This document shows positions 33,967 through 43,539 of a stretch of DNA of 64,000 nt, one piece after another. Position numbers and translations under genes: made by a program. The notes beneath the pieces are model-generated. The model had not been told where the DNA came from, ran no database searches, and saw only the letters and a program-made list of their open reading frames with translations. Each line of letters opens with the position of its first letter. Position 1 is the stretch's first letter. The stretch comes from Cerasibacillus sp036516575 (GTDB taxonomy: Bacteria; Bacillota; Bacilli; Bacillales; Amphibacillaceae), in contig NZ_DATBTY010000083.1 in the NCBI RefSeq assembly GCF_036516575.1, forward strand, positions 1 to 64,000, in the 5' to 3' direction.

Positions 33967-36759
33967 TTAAATGAGATTTTGGTGATTAAACCACGTATCA
34001 GCTTTCTTTATCAAATGATACGTTGTATCGTAATGCACTGGTAACTTTTGAATAGAGTTTAGAAAAAATGACCCATATGTTGCTGTTTTCAGACGCGAAT
34101 CACAGACAAAAACGAGACCTCTATCTGTTTTCGAACGAATTAATCTACCAAATCCTTGTTTGAATCGTATAACCGCATGTGGTAAAGCTAAATGATAAAA
34201 GGCATTTTTTCCTGTCTGTTTTAATTCATTAGCTTTCGCTTTATATACCGGATGATTCGGCGGCTGGAATGGTAAGCGAACAATAACTAAACATGATAAA
34301 GCATCTCCTGGAATATCAATACCTTCCCAAAAAGAACTCGTTCCTAAAAGTATCCCCTTTTCAAACGATTGGAATTTCTTCTTTAGTCGGGCACGACTTC
34401 CACTAGTTATCCCTTGAGCAACTAATGTAAAGTCTTCTTGAAACATTTCTTTTAAAATATAGTATGACCTTTTTAACATGTCATAAGATGTAAACAAAAC
34501 AAGCATCCTTCCCTTCGTAATCTCTGCTAAGGAGAGGATTGCTTCACATGAGGAATAAATAAATTCATCAGGATCCGTACGAATATCTGGAAAATCACTT
34601 GGTATAAGCAATTGTACTTGTTTCTCAAAATTAAATGGTGATTGAATTTGCTCTTTTATCAATTGTTGATCAATTAGACCAAGCTGTTCTTGAACAAATC
34701 GAAATGATTGTTTCATTGTCAATGTTGCACTCGTTAAGATAATCGACTGCTTTTCATCAAAAAACTTTTCTTTTAATATTGTTGCTGTATTTTTCGGTTC
34801 AGCATAAATATAAACGGCATTTTTGGCACCTGTTGCCTCAATTTCTATCCACTTAATTTGGTTATCATCTAATTTTAGAAAGAAAATATTCAGCTGTTCT
34901 CTAGTTGCTTCAATTAAGTTGAGACTTTGTTTAATTTGATCAGATATATAGGAGTCAACAAAGGGATACGACATGATTTGTTCTAAAATAACACAGAGCT
35001 CCTTTGCCATCATATCAATAGAAGTCAAATCCTCTGCAATTGATTGCCAGTATGGTTCATCAAAGCTTCTATCATGAAGTTGATACTGCAAACGACCAAT
35101 ATCATTGTACGACTCGCTACAATGTTTTAGCACGTATCGATGAATACTGCGAAACACATCGTCTAATTCCGTTCTAAATGTCGTAAATAAAGAGTCCCAT
35201 TGATTTATAAGTGTCCAAGTGCTTTGACTAGAAAAAATATTAGCTATTTTAGTCATCCATTTCCCTTCATTACTTGCTCCAATTTGATTTAATACAAATA
35301 CGTTTTGCATATAATCAAATTGTAATCCAAAATAATGTGAAGCCGTTTCTTCTAGATGGTGTGCTTCATCAATAATTGCTTTATTATAACGTGGTAAATA
35401 TATATGTTTACTTACAATATCTGCACACAACAAAGCATGATTTGTAATGATAAGATTTGCTTTCGACGCTTTCTCATGCGCTTTTTGATAATAGGAATAA
35501 CGGTGCCAAGCTGATTTAACATCATTGATATCTTCGGATTCCGCGGAAACCTTTCTGAAAAAATAATAACCACTTGAAGGCAGATGAATTTCATCAATAT
35601 CACCAGTCGTTGTTTCTGTAAGCCAAACAAGAATCATTGCTTTCGTTATAACAATGCCATAGTGATCACCTGCAGAATGAGCTAATTCTTTTACGAATTT
35701 ATCTAAACTAATATAGTGCCGCTTTCCTTTTAAAAGTGAAACTCGAAATGGAAAGGGAATAATTGCTTTTAATATAGGAATATCTTCTTCTAACAGCTGG
35801 CTTTGTAATTGTGTTGTGTATGTACTAATAACAATACGTTCATTAAGGCTAACTGCTTCATAAATCGCAGGAATTAAATAGGCGAGTGATTTACCAGTAC
35901 CAGTGGTAGCTTCGATTAATCCATGCTTTTTTTGCCTAAATATGTCATAAATAAGCTCTGACATATCTTTCTGACCAGGACGGACTTCATAATGTGTTAG
36001 CGTTTGTTTTAACGAACCATTAGGCGCATAAATATCATCTATTAAATCTCCATATGAAGAGGTTGATTGCTCTGTAGCTTCTACTTCTGTTTGCTCATTT
36101 TTTCGAAAGGGTACACCTTTATAGACAGCTATTGTTTCGAGATTATTTTGGTATGCCTTCACTTGCTTTTCTTTTTCGAGTAAGGCAAATAAATCTGATT
36201 TTAAAAAGGGTTCAAGTTCTAGTAAATGTGATATGGTTTCGAATGGTAATGCTTTTAGTTTTCCTATTATTTTCAAGAAAATTTCTGCTGTGACATATGC
36301 ATCTGATAACGCCCGATGTGGCATATCATGTTTTACTTGTAAATAGTCGGCTAATTGATTCAGTTTAAAGCCAGAAGCTGTCGGAAAAAAGATTCGTGCC
36401 AATTCAACTGTATCAAGAACTGGGTTTCTTAATGGAGCATAGCCTTCATCTATGAACATCGCATTTAGAAATTCATGGTCAAATTGGGCATTATGCGCAA
36501 TTAAATAAGCTGATTCAAAGAAGCGACTAATCTCTTCAGCTTTTTCCGAGAACATTGGTGCATCTTTGACATCTTTATCACGAATATTTGTTAATTGACT
36601 GATAAATGGTGGGATGGGTTGGCCAGGATTAATCAGCGTGCTATAAGTATCAGTTATCGTCTCATTTTCAATAACAACGATCCCTACTTCAATGATTTTA
36701 TCACCTTCAGCAGGCGAATGCCCAGTTGTTTCCAAATCTACAACGACAAACCTTTGCAA
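33967..36759 (-). CDS. dinG: DinG-family helicase with N-terminal exonuclease domain
   Basis: The 930-residue protein starts with a DEDDh 3'-5' exonuclease domain (VVDLETTGHSPAEGDKIIEVG region, residues 1-170) like that of DnaQ, followed by a superfamily 2 helicase core with ATTGTGKSLAYLIP (Walker A) near 285 and IIDEAHHLEE. This is the Firmicutes form of DinG; the iron-sulfur cysteines of the E. coli enzyme are not apparent. In S. aureus the relative acts mainly as a nuclease. It probably works in DNA repair. Confidence 0.94.
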   Translation of the reverse strand: MQRFVVVDLETTGHSPAEGDKIIEVGIVVIENETITDTYSTLINPGQPIPPFISQLTNIRDKDVKDAPMFSEKAEEISRFFESAYLIAHNAQFDHEFLNAMFIDEGYAPLRNPVLDTVELARIFFPTASGFKLNQLADYLQVKHDMPHRALSDAYVTAEIFLKIIGKLKALPFETISHLLELEPFLKSDLFALLEKEKQVKAYQNNLETIAVYKGVPFRKNEQTEVEATEQSTSSYGDLIDDIYAPNGSLKQTLTHYEVRPGQKDMSELIYDIFRQKKHGLIEATTGTGKSLAYLIPAIYEAVSLNERIVISTYTTQLQSQLLEEDIPILKAIIPFPFRVSLLKGKRHYISLDKFVKELAHSAGDHYGIVITKAMILVWLTETTTGDIDEIHLPSSGYYFFRKVSAESEDINDVKSAWHRYSYYQKAHEKASKANLIITNHALLCADIVSKHIYLPRYNKAIIDEAHHLEETASHYFGLQFDYMQNVFVLNQIGASNEGKWMTKIANIFSSQSTWTLINQWDSLFTTFRTELDDVFRSIHRYVLKHCSESYNDIGRLQYQLHDRSFDEPYWQSIAEDLTSIDMMAKELCVILEQIMSYPFVDSYISDQIKQSLNLIEATREQLNIFFLKLDDNQIKWIEIEATGAKNAVYIYAEPKNTATILKEKFFDEKQSIILTSATLTMKQSFRFVQEQLGLIDQQLIKEQIQSPFNFEKQVQLLIPSDFPDIRTDPDEFIYSSCEAILSLAEITKGRMLVLFTSYDMLKRSYYILKEMFQEDFTLVAQGITSGSRARLKKKFQSFEKGILLGTSSFWEGIDIPGDALSCLVIVRLPFQPPNHPVYKAKANELKQTGKNAFYHLALPHAVIRFKQGFGRLIRSKTDRGLVFVCDSRLKTATYGSFFLNSIQKLPVHYDTTYHLIKKADTWFNHQNLI

Positions 36760-36790
36760 TTTAACTCCCCACCTTTCTATTTATGCTTAA

Positions 36791-37786
36791 TTATTCACGA
36801 AACCAGTCAATTTCAGCTGAGTACAGTTTCTCCACCTTACCATTATGTTTATTTTCAACAAGTAAACCACCGTCTGGGGCGATACCTGAAAAAGTTGCTT
36901 CCCATTGTTGGTTCATTGTTTTAACATTAATTCTTTCGCCTATTTTAAATCCGTAGCTTTCCCATTTTGTTTTAATCGATTTAAAACCTTCATTTAAATA
37001 TGTTTCGTAAGTACGTTCAAACTGTTCTAGAATGGCTTGCACGAGTTTGATCATATCAAGTTGATGACCTGTTTCAATTCTTAATGATGTCGCTTTTTCA
37101 CTTAGATCATCTGGTAGTTCATGAATTGTTTGATTAACATTCATTCCGATACCGATGATTATGTATTGAATCCGGTCCTGTTCGGCTTGCATTTCAGTTA
37201 ATATACCACTTAATTTTTTATTTTCAATTAAGATGTCATTAGGCCACTTGATATATGGGCGTATATTCGTTTCTTTATAAATGACATCGGCTAGGACAGT
37301 TGCTGTTAATAATGTTAACTGCGGTGCCTGATGTGGCGAGATCTCAGGTCTTAGGATTAGACTTGTCCAAATCCCTTGATTTTTTGAAGAATGCCACGGT
37401 CGATTCATTCTTCCTTTTCCACCTGTTTGTTCATCTGCAATAACAATAGTACCGTGTTTAGCACCTTCCCGCGCCAAATGATGGGCTATATGTTGCGTAG
37501 AAGTTGTACTTGTTTTATGGATAATTGTATTTCCTAACCAGTCTGTTTCTAAGCCCCATTTTAATGTGTTTTCACTTAGTTTATTTGGAAAGGAAATGAT
37601 GCGATAACCACGTCGTTGGCGAGCTTCTATTTCATAACCGTCTTTTTCGAGTTCCTTCATATGTTTCCAAATAGCACTCCGAGAGATATTTAGTTCTTCC
37701 GATAAATGCTGCCCAGAAATATATTTGTCTTGATTATTCGCAAGTAAATCAATTAATTTATTCCGGGTGGATTGCATTTGATCCAC
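36791..37786 (-). CDS. birA: Biotin-protein ligase and biotin repressor BirA
   Basis: An N-terminal winged helix-turn-helix (residues 8-62, with GQHLSEELNISRSAIWKHM) is followed by the ligase domain with GGKGRMNRPWHSS for ATP/biotin binding and KWPNDILIENKKLSGILTE. It attaches biotin to carboxylases and represses biotin genes. The start overlaps the end of cca by 34 bases. In B. subtilis the panBCD genes follow birA; here dinG follows at once. Confidence 0.95.
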   Translation of the reverse strand: MDQMQSTRNKLIDLLANNQDKYISGQHLSEELNISRSAIWKHMKELEKDGYEIEARQRRGYRIISFPNKLSENTLKWGLETDWLGNTIIHKTSTTSTQHIAHHLAREGAKHGTIVIADEQTGGKGRMNRPWHSSKNQGIWTSLILRPEISPHQAPQLTLLTATVLADVIYKETNIRPYIKWPNDILIENKKLSGILTEMQAEQDRIQYIIIGIGMNVNQTIHELPDDLSEKATSLRIETGHQLDMIKLVQAILEQFERTYETYLNEGFKSIKTKWESYGFKIGERINVKTMNQQWEATFSGIAPDGGLLVENKHNGKVEKLYSAEIDWFRE

Positions 37787-38955
37787 TCCTTTAACTTTTC
37801 TTTATTATTATCTATTTTCTCCATGACGACTAATCTTTCAATATGATTTAAAAGCGCTTGAATCCATGGTCCTGCTTTCTTTTCAGGAAACATCTTCATC
37901 ATATCATATCCATCTATGGCTAGGTCTTTTTTTGAATGAATGGTAAGCTGTTCTCTTATCTTCTGAATTGTATTAAGGTCGATGGTACAGTCGTCTAAAA
38001 TATATTGAGCAACACGTGTAAAAGCCTCGTCATATTGATTGGGCAATTGATAAACAAGCCATTGATCGATCCCATACTTTTTGTAATGTAATATAGACTC
38101 AACCAATATCGTTGCTTTTCGCTTTGTTTGGTTAGATGATTTCCATTGCTTAGCCCAGGAATGAACAGTTATCGTCGGTTTTAACAGATGTGCCACACAT
38201 AACACTTCAGCAAATGATTTTAAAGGCATAATCGGTCTTGGAAATTGATTCACAATGTTAGGTTCATGTTTAAAAACAGGTAAGTAATCATGTATTTTTA
38301 AATCTATGAGATAAGACATGCCTTTATCGACATATTTCCCTGCAAAAAACTTCTCCATTTCTTGATGAAGTCGCTCAACTGCCAAATGTTCAATTTTTTC
38401 TTTTAATTTTTTCATTGCTTGTAATGTATCGCTTTCTATCGAAAAACCTAATTGGCTTGTAAAACGCAATGCCCGTATAATACGTAATGGGTCCTCAGTA
38501 AAGCGCTCAGCACCATCTCCGACAGTACGAATAATTTTCTCATTTAAATCATGTTTGCCACCATATAAATCGATAATCTGACCGGATTTATCCATAGCTA
38601 GAGCATTCATTGTAAAATCTCTTCTAGCAAGATCTTCGTCAATACGATCGATAAACTGAACGGAATCAGGGTGTCTTTCATCTGAATAGGAGCCATCTAA
38701 TCGAAATGTTGTCACCTCATACGATACACCTTGATGACGTACGACAACTGTTCCATGTTCAATACCTACAGGGATAACTTTATCAAATATGGCCTGAATT
38801 TTCTCCGGTTTCGCTGATGTGGCAATATCGATATCTTTTATATCGTTATCTAATAACGAATCACGAACACAACCGCCAACAAAATATGCCTGATGGCCAT
38901 GTTCTTCGATTTTATCGATAATATAGCGTGCATTTTGAAACGGGTTTGTATGCAT
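37753..38955 (-). CDS. cca: CCA-adding tRNA nucleotidyltransferase
   Basis: The class II nucleotidyltransferase signature is clear: FVGGCVRDSLL and DIKDIDIATSA near the N-terminus, then EDLARRDFTMNALA and DPLRIIRALRF. The enzyme adds or repairs the CCA end of tRNAs. ATG 38955 gives an N-terminus of the same length as the B. subtilis enzyme and has a GGTG site; an earlier ATG at 38979 overlaps the bshA stop as TAATG and cannot be excluded. About 400 residues, normal length. Confidence 0.95.
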   Translation of the reverse strand: MHTNPFQNARYIIDKIEEHGHQAYFVGGCVRDSLLDNDIKDIDIATSAKPEKIQAIFDKVIPVGIEHGTVVVRHQGVSYEVTTFRLDGSYSDERHPDSVQFIDRIDEDLARRDFTMNALAMDKSGQIIDLYGGKHDLNEKIIRTVGDGAERFTEDPLRIIRALRFTSQLGFSIESDTLQAMKKLKEKIEHLAVERLHQEMEKFFAGKYVDKGMSYLIDLKIHDYLPVFKHEPNIVNQFPRPIMPLKSFAEVLCVAHLLKPTITVHSWAKQWKSSNQTKRKATILVESILHYKKYGIDQWLVYQLPNQYDEAFTRVAQYILDDCTIDLNTIQKIREQLTIHSKKDLAIDGYDMMKMFPEKKAGPWIQALLNHIERLVVMEKIDNNKEKLKEWIKCNPPGIN

Positions 38956-38978
38956 ATAATCACCAAAATTCTTTAACA

Positions 38979-40100
38979 TTAGCGGTTTAATAATGATTTA
39001 TATAAATTTACATATTGCTTAACAATCATATCTGAATGAAAGTGTTCTTGTGCATGGTTATACGCCTGTTGTGAAAAACGAGCTAATTTTTCTGTATTAG
39101 TCAATAATTCAATCGCCCTTTTTGCTGCTTCCTCAACTTGGCCAACCTCAACAAGAAATCCAGTCTCATTATGTTTAATGACCTCAGGTATTCCTCCTAC
39201 ACGAGAACCGATTGTCGGTACTTGACAGGCCATGGCTTCTAGAATGACGAGTCCAAAGCTTTCTTTTTCAGATAATAATAAATGTAAATCCGAAATGGAT
39301 AAAAGATCACTAATATTTTTTTGTTTTCCAAGAAACAACACATTGTTTTCTAGATTTAACTTCTCAACCAGTTGATAAGCATTCGTACAATCGGGTCCAT
39401 CTCCAACGAGGAGAAGTTTCGCTTTAACTCGTTTTTGCACGTGATAAAATGTTTGAATAATATCTTCTATCCGTTTTACCTTACGAAAATTAGAAATATG
39501 AATCAACACTTTCTCATCATCTTCAATCCCATATTGTGACTTTAAATATGGGAGTTCTTTCTTATAATAGACCTTTTCATTTATAAAATTATAAATAACA
39601 TCGATTTCTTTGTTAACATGGGTCAATTCGATTGTCTGCTCTTTCAAACTATTAGAAACGGCCGTTACAGCATCAGATTTCTCGATAGCGTAGGCAATCA
39701 TTTTTTTAAAGAGCTGGTCGACTCCTAATACGGTAATATCTGTACCGTGTAATGTTGTCACAATCTTCACATCGCGCTTTGCGATATCACGTGCTAAAAT
39801 TGCCGATATCGCATGAGGTATGGCATAATGAACATGTAATATATCAAGTTCGTGCTGGTCAATGACCTCTGCCATTTTAGAGGCTAAGGCCAAATCATAT
39901 GGTGCATATTGGAAGACGGGATATTGATTAACCTCTACTTCATGATAATAAATAAATGGATTAACTTGATTCAAACGAAATGGAAGCCCTGAAGTGATAA
40001 AGTGAATTTCATGACCACGCTTCGCTAAAAGCATCCCTAACTCTGTCGCAATAACACCTGAACCACCTACCGTTGGGTAACATGTCATTCCGATTTTCAT
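38979..40100 (-). CDS. bshA: N-acetyl-glucosaminyl L-malate synthase BshA
   Basis: A GT4-family glycosyltransferase of 373 residues with TCYPTVGGSGVIATELG at the start, LHGTDITVLG in the middle and ESFGLVILEAMACQVP near the end. It performs the first step of bacillithiol synthesis, joining GlcNAc from UDP-GlcNAc to malate. The start overlaps mgsA by four bases. In B. subtilis bshB1, the deacetylase of the next step, sits between mgsA and bshA; here it is missing from that place. Confidence 0.95.
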   Translation of the reverse strand: MKIGMTCYPTVGGSGVIATELGMLLAKRGHEIHFITSGLPFRLNQVNPFIYYHEVEVNQYPVFQYAPYDLALASKMAEVIDQHELDILHVHYAIPHAISAILARDIAKRDVKIVTTLHGTDITVLGVDQLFKKMIAYAIEKSDAVTAVSNSLKEQTIELTHVNKEIDVIYNFINEKVYYKKELPYLKSQYGIEDDEKVLIHISNFRKVKRIEDIIQTFYHVQKRVKAKLLLVGDGPDCTNAYQLVEKLNLENNVLFLGKQKNISDLLSISDLHLLLSEKESFGLVILEAMACQVPTIGSRVGGIPEVIKHNETGFLVEVGQVEEAAKRAIELLTNTEKLARFSQQAYNHAQEHFHSDMIVKQYVNLYKSLLNR

Positions 40101-40516
40101 GACGAACGTCCTTCCCTTTGTTTGATGATGTCACGCCAAGCGAAATCTCCACGTTCTAACGCTCTTATCATAATTTCTGCCGCAGCAAGATTCGTAACTA
40201 ATGGTATATAATATACATCACATAATCTCATTAATGCGCTTATATCTGGTTCATGAGGCTGAGCAGTTAAAGGGTCTCTAAAAAAGATCACAATATCCAT
40301 CTCATTGTTGGCAACCATGGCACCAATTTGTTGATCCCCACCTAATGGTCCTGATTGAAAGCGAGTTACCGTTAAATCCGTATGTTCTTCAATGCGTTTA
40401 CCAGTCGTCCCAGTTGCATATAAGTTGTGATGCTTTAAAATCTCTTCATATGCAATGGTAAATTGAATCATTTCTTGCTTTTTCTCATCATGCGCGATTA
40501 ATGCAATATTCATCAT
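40097..40516 (-). CDS. mgsA: Methylglyoxal synthase
   Basis: The 139-residue protein shows LIAHDEKKQEMI, ATGTTGKRIEE (phosphate-binding loop) and SGPLGGDQQIGA, all typical of MgsA, which converts dihydroxyacetone phosphate to methylglyoxal. A GGGG site lies before the ATG. It overlaps bshA by four bases; bacillithiol is known to help detoxify methylglyoxal, so the coupling makes physiological sense. Confidence 0.95.
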   Translation of the reverse strand: MMNIALIAHDEKKQEMIQFTIAYEEILKHHNLYATGTTGKRIEEHTDLTVTRFQSGPLGGDQQIGAMVANNEMDIVIFFRDPLTAQPHEPDISALMRLCDVYYIPLVTNLAAAEIMIRALERGDFAWRDIIKQREGRSS

Positions 40517-40542
40517 GCATATTCCCCTTTTGTTAAATTCAC

Positions 40543-41340
40543 TTAATCTATAATATTTTCTAATCCGTAAATAAGTCCGGTGATCTCAGTGACATTGTTT
40601 AAGGCAAATTGTATACCTGTCATAAAGGATTGACGATTATAGGAATCATGAGTGATCGTTAATGTCTGCCCCGTACCACCAAAAATCACTTCTTGATGAG
40701 CAATTAAACCAGGTAAGCGAACACTATGGATGTGGACACCTGCCTGATTAGCTCCTCTTGCACCTGGCAATGTCTCCTTCTCATTAGGATGCCCTTGTTT
40801 TTTAGCTTCTCTCGTTTCCATAATCATATCTAACGTTTTCACAGCGGTTCCTGATGGGGCATCCAATTTTTGATCATGATGCTTTTCAATAATTTCAACA
40901 TCTGGGAAATATCTCGCAGCTCTTTTGGCGAATTGCATCATCAAGACAGCTCCAATTGCAAAATTAGGAGCAATAATACATCCTAACTGCTTTTCCCCTG
41001 CAATTTGTGTTAAATCATTAATTTGTTCCTTCGTAAAGCCTGAAGTTCCTACAACCGCTCTTAAACCTGCTTGTAAAGCAAGTTTTGTATGTAAATATCC
41101 GACATCTGGAATTGATAATTCTAAGAATACATCAGCTTGAATGGATTGAAAACACTGATTTGGATCCTCATATATCGGTACATCAACATCTGGTGAACCG
41201 TTAATATCCTTTAATAATTTTCCGTTATGTATGCGATCAATACAAGCGACAAGCTCCATATTATCTTCGTTTAAAATCATCTTAACGGCTTCTTTACCCA
41301 TTCTGCCTCTCGGTCCTGATACGATTACTTTTAGTGTCAT
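40543..41340 (-). CDS. dapB: 4-hydroxy-tetrahydrodipicolinate reductase
   Basis: The nucleotide-binding GPRGRMGKEAV at the start and the substrate motif EKHHDQKLDAPSGTA at about residue 155 identify DapB, of normal length (265). It acts in the lysine and diaminopimelate pathway, and its product line leads also to dipicolinic acid of spores. An AAGGAG site precedes the ATG. It follows mazG by 17 bases. Confidence 0.96.
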   Translation of the reverse strand: MTLKVIVSGPRGRMGKEAVKMILNEDNMELVACIDRIHNGKLLKDINGSPDVDVPIYEDPNQCFQSIQADVFLELSIPDVGYLHTKLALQAGLRAVVGTSGFTKEQINDLTQIAGEKQLGCIIAPNFAIGAVLMMQFAKRAARYFPDVEIIEKHHDQKLDAPSGTAVKTLDMIMETREAKKQGHPNEKETLPGARGANQAGVHIHSVRLPGLIAHQEVIFGGTGQTLTITHDSYNRQSFMTGIQFALNNVTEITGLIYGLENIID

Positions 41341-41357
41341 AGTTGTCAGCTCCTTGA

Positions 41358-41681
41358 TTATTTACGAGTCCAGCGATCTTTGTCACGTGTTTCAATTTTT
41401 GTCATAGATTGTTCAAATGCTTGCGATAGGTCAATCTCTAAAGAATTAGCAAAACATGTTAGAACAAATAACATATCGCCTAATTCTTCTTCAATTGTTT
41501 TTTCTTGTTCGGAGGCTTTTTTAGGCTTCTCTCCATAATAATGGTTCACTTCACGTGCCAACTCACCAACTTCTTCCGTCATGCGTGCCATTAAACTTAA
41601 TGGTGAAAAATAGCCTTCCTTAAATTGTGATATATAAGAATCAACTCGTTCTTGAATTTCTTTCGTCGTATAATAATTCAT
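41358..41681 (-). CDS. ypjD: MazG-like nucleotide pyrophosphohydrolase (YpjD)
   Basis: The 107-residue all-alpha protein contains the metal-binding MTEEVGELAREVNHYYG and EEELGDMLFVL motifs of the MazG family, which split nucleoside triphosphates into monophosphates and pyrophosphate. The position before dapB corresponds to ypjD in B. subtilis. An AAGGGAGTG site precedes the ATG. Confidence 0.92.
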   Translation of the reverse strand: MNYYTTKEIQERVDSYISQFKEGYFSPLSLMARMTEEVGELAREVNHYYGEKPKKASEQEKTIEEELGDMLFVLTCFANSLEIDLSQAFEQSMTKIETRDKDRWTRK

Positions 41682-41786
41682 AGAAAAATGGCACTCCCTT
41701 CATTATAACTAAGTATATGAACATATATCAATGTTAGCTAATTGTCCATTCTTTGACAAATGTTTTATGGCAAATATGCATGAAAA

Positions 41787-41818
41787 AAGAGGTGTACTTA
41801 TAAAGAAAGTCACCCCTT
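41787..41818 (-). terminator. Terminator behind the metallopeptidase gene
   Basis: An imperfect stem (AAGAGGTG with CACCCCTT plus inner pairs) followed on the minus strand by a run of T lies between the zinc metallopeptidase stop and ypjD. Confidence 0.6.
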
Positions 41819-41836
41819 AATATATTAGAACAATTA

Positions 41837-42523
41837 CTATTCTCGGTTACCAAAAATAATTAACGCAAAACGAATCAATTCCATGACAGCAACTAAAGCA
41901 GCTGCAACATATGTCATAGCCGCAGCATTTAGTACTTTTTTCGTGTCACGTTCCTCACGATTTGTAATAAATCCGCCACTGACAAGTTGTCCCATGGCTC
42001 GACTCGATGCATCAAACTCAACTGGTAATGTGACAAGTTGGAATAAAACAGCACCAGCCATAAATAATAGACCGAATACGGCTAAATTCATCATATTTAG
42101 AAATAGCCCAGCAATAATCAAAATAAAAGATAGGTTAGATCCAAGGTTTGCAACAGGTACTAATGCTGAACGAAATTTAAGGAAAGCATAGTTCTCTGCG
42201 TCTTGGATAGCATGTCCGACTTCATGAGCAGCAACTGCGGAAGCTGCCATTGAATATCCGTGATAATTATCACTGGATAAACGGACTGTCTTTGAACGTG
42301 GATCATAATGGTCTGACAGAATGCCCTTTGTTTCTTCAACTGTAACATGATTGAGACCATTATGATCTAATATTTGTCTAGCCACTTGCGCTCCAGTCAT
42401 TTGAGAAGATGTAGCGATTCTTGAATATTTAGAGTATGTTCGTTTGACCCTTGCTTGTGCCCATAATGGTACAAGTATTAGCACTGCAAAGTAAAGTAAT
42501 AGGGTTCCTGAGCTAAAATACAT
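41837..42523 (-). CDS. yugP: Zinc metallopeptidase, YugP type
   Basis: The 228-residue membrane protein has the zinc motif HEVGHAIQD at about residue 100, with VPVANLGSNLSFILII soon after, and four hydrophobic segments. This is the YugP (peptidase membrane zinc metallopeptidase) family; substrates are unknown. ATG 42523 follows GGAGGG by eight bases; an extension to 42556 has no site. In B. subtilis yugP is located elsewhere and ypjC holds this place. Confidence 0.9.
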   Translation of the reverse strand: MYFSSGTLLLYFAVLILVPLWAQARVKRTYSKYSRIATSSQMTGAQVARQILDHNGLNHVTVEETKGILSDHYDPRSKTVRLSSDNYHGYSMAASAVAAHEVGHAIQDAENYAFLKFRSALVPVANLGSNLSFILIIAGLFLNMMNLAVFGLLFMAGAVLFQLVTLPVEFDASSRAMGQLVSGGFITNREERDTKKVLNAAAMTYVAAALVAVMELIRFALIIFGNRE

Positions 42524-42576
42524 GCATTGTCCCTCCAAAAGTTGTCTATAGGTCAATTTTAGTCAAACACGTCATA

Positions 42577-42840
42577 TCAGTCAACTTTTTTGTCTTGTGT
42601 TTTAGGTTGTGTTTTTCGTTTTTCTCCTCTATATTTTCTCCAACTTACATAAGTTAATGTAAGGGCAATCAATCCTCCTACGACAAATAATACCCAATAA
42701 AAAGCAATCATATCCATACCTTTTTTAACTGTTTGTTGTTTTATTTCTGCTGTCGTAGTTAGTGGCATGCTCCAAACTGTTAGTATCCCTATGACAAAGA
42801 AAAATATGATTTTATTGATCTGCCTGATAAAATATTTCAT
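42577..42840 (-). CDS. ypjB: Shortened YpjB-like sporulation protein
   Basis: The 87-residue product has a basic N-terminus and hydrophobic signal-like helix (residues 11-29), only some fifteen residues outside, then a membrane helix (YWVLFVVGGLIALTLTYVSW) and a basic tail. The last part resembles the C-terminal anchor of YpjB, a sporulation protein of about 260 residues. The large outer domain is missing although the frame is intact. Its place beside ypjA supports the assignment. It could be a functional mini-form or a remnant in frame. Confidence 0.65.
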   Translation of the reverse strand: MKYFIRQINKIIFFFVIGILTVWSMPLTTTAEIKQQTVKKGMDMIAFYWVLFVVGGLIALTLTYVSWRKYRGEKRKTQPKTQDKKVD

Positions 42841-42865
42841 AGAGATCCCCCGCAGTACTTTTAAT

Positions 42866-43465
42866 CTAATCTATGCGGGAGGTAAACGCTTTATACCGAT
42901 GTTGTCGTTTGATCGTTAATTGATAGGCGATGAAAATGGAAACAACACTTAACCAAAATGTGAAATAGCCAATGCCACTCATATAATCTGTTAACGAATG
43001 ATATACTGGCATCATACCAAATACATAATCAATCACATCATTATGTAAAGTCCATATACTTGCAACAACGAGATGTTTTAATTCAATTTTATAGAAACGT
43101 GCAAAAAGCACACCTTCAACAGCCATTAAACCATGGGATAATATAAGCATGTATCCTTGTGGACTTAATGAACCATCTATATACAACGTTAATAAGTTCA
43201 TTACAACTGCCCATACGCCATATTTAAACAATGTAATTAACGCCAATGCTTCGATATACGGAACATTGCGCTTAAAAATAAAGAATAACAAGAAGATGGT
43301 AAAAAACATGCTAGCTGTTGGGCTATCGGGAACAAATATGAGAAATTTGCTTGGGGTGATAGCTAATTGATACTTATACCAATAGAATCCGTATATTGTT
43401 CCAAACAGGTTAATGAGGAATAAAAGAATGAGCACACGTCGATCAGTTAAGACATACCTGAACAT
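42866..43465 (-). CDS. ypjA: YpjA-like membrane protein (DUF1405)
   Basis: The 199-residue protein has about six membrane helices and the DUF1405 features INLFGTIYGFYWYKYQL near the start and HNDVIDYVFGMMP in the fifth segment. The function is unknown. An AAAGGAGG site precedes the ATG. In B. subtilis the gene lies directly behind qcrC, as here, but a good terminator stands between them. Confidence 0.88.
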   Translation of the reverse strand: MFRYVLTDRRVLILLFLINLFGTIYGFYWYKYQLAITPSKFLIFVPDSPTASMFFTIFLLFFIFKRNVPYIEALALITLFKYGVWAVVMNLLTLYIDGSLSPQGYMLILSHGLMAVEGVLFARFYKIELKHLVVASIWTLHNDVIDYVFGMMPVYHSLTDYMSGIGYFTFWLSVVSIFIAYQLTIKRQHRYKAFTSRID

Positions 43466-43489
43466 CTAGAAACCTCCTTTAAAAGGTTA

Positions 43490-43528
43490 AAAAGCACCTT
43501 TAACCACTGTGATGGCAAAGGTGCTTTT
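43490..43528 (-). terminator. Terminator of the qcrABC operon
   Basis: A perfect 12-bp stem (43490-43501 with 43517-43528) with T-rich flank lies just beyond the qcrC stop and ahead of ypjA. Confidence 0.85.
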
Positions 43529-43539
43529 ACTTAGCTTTA

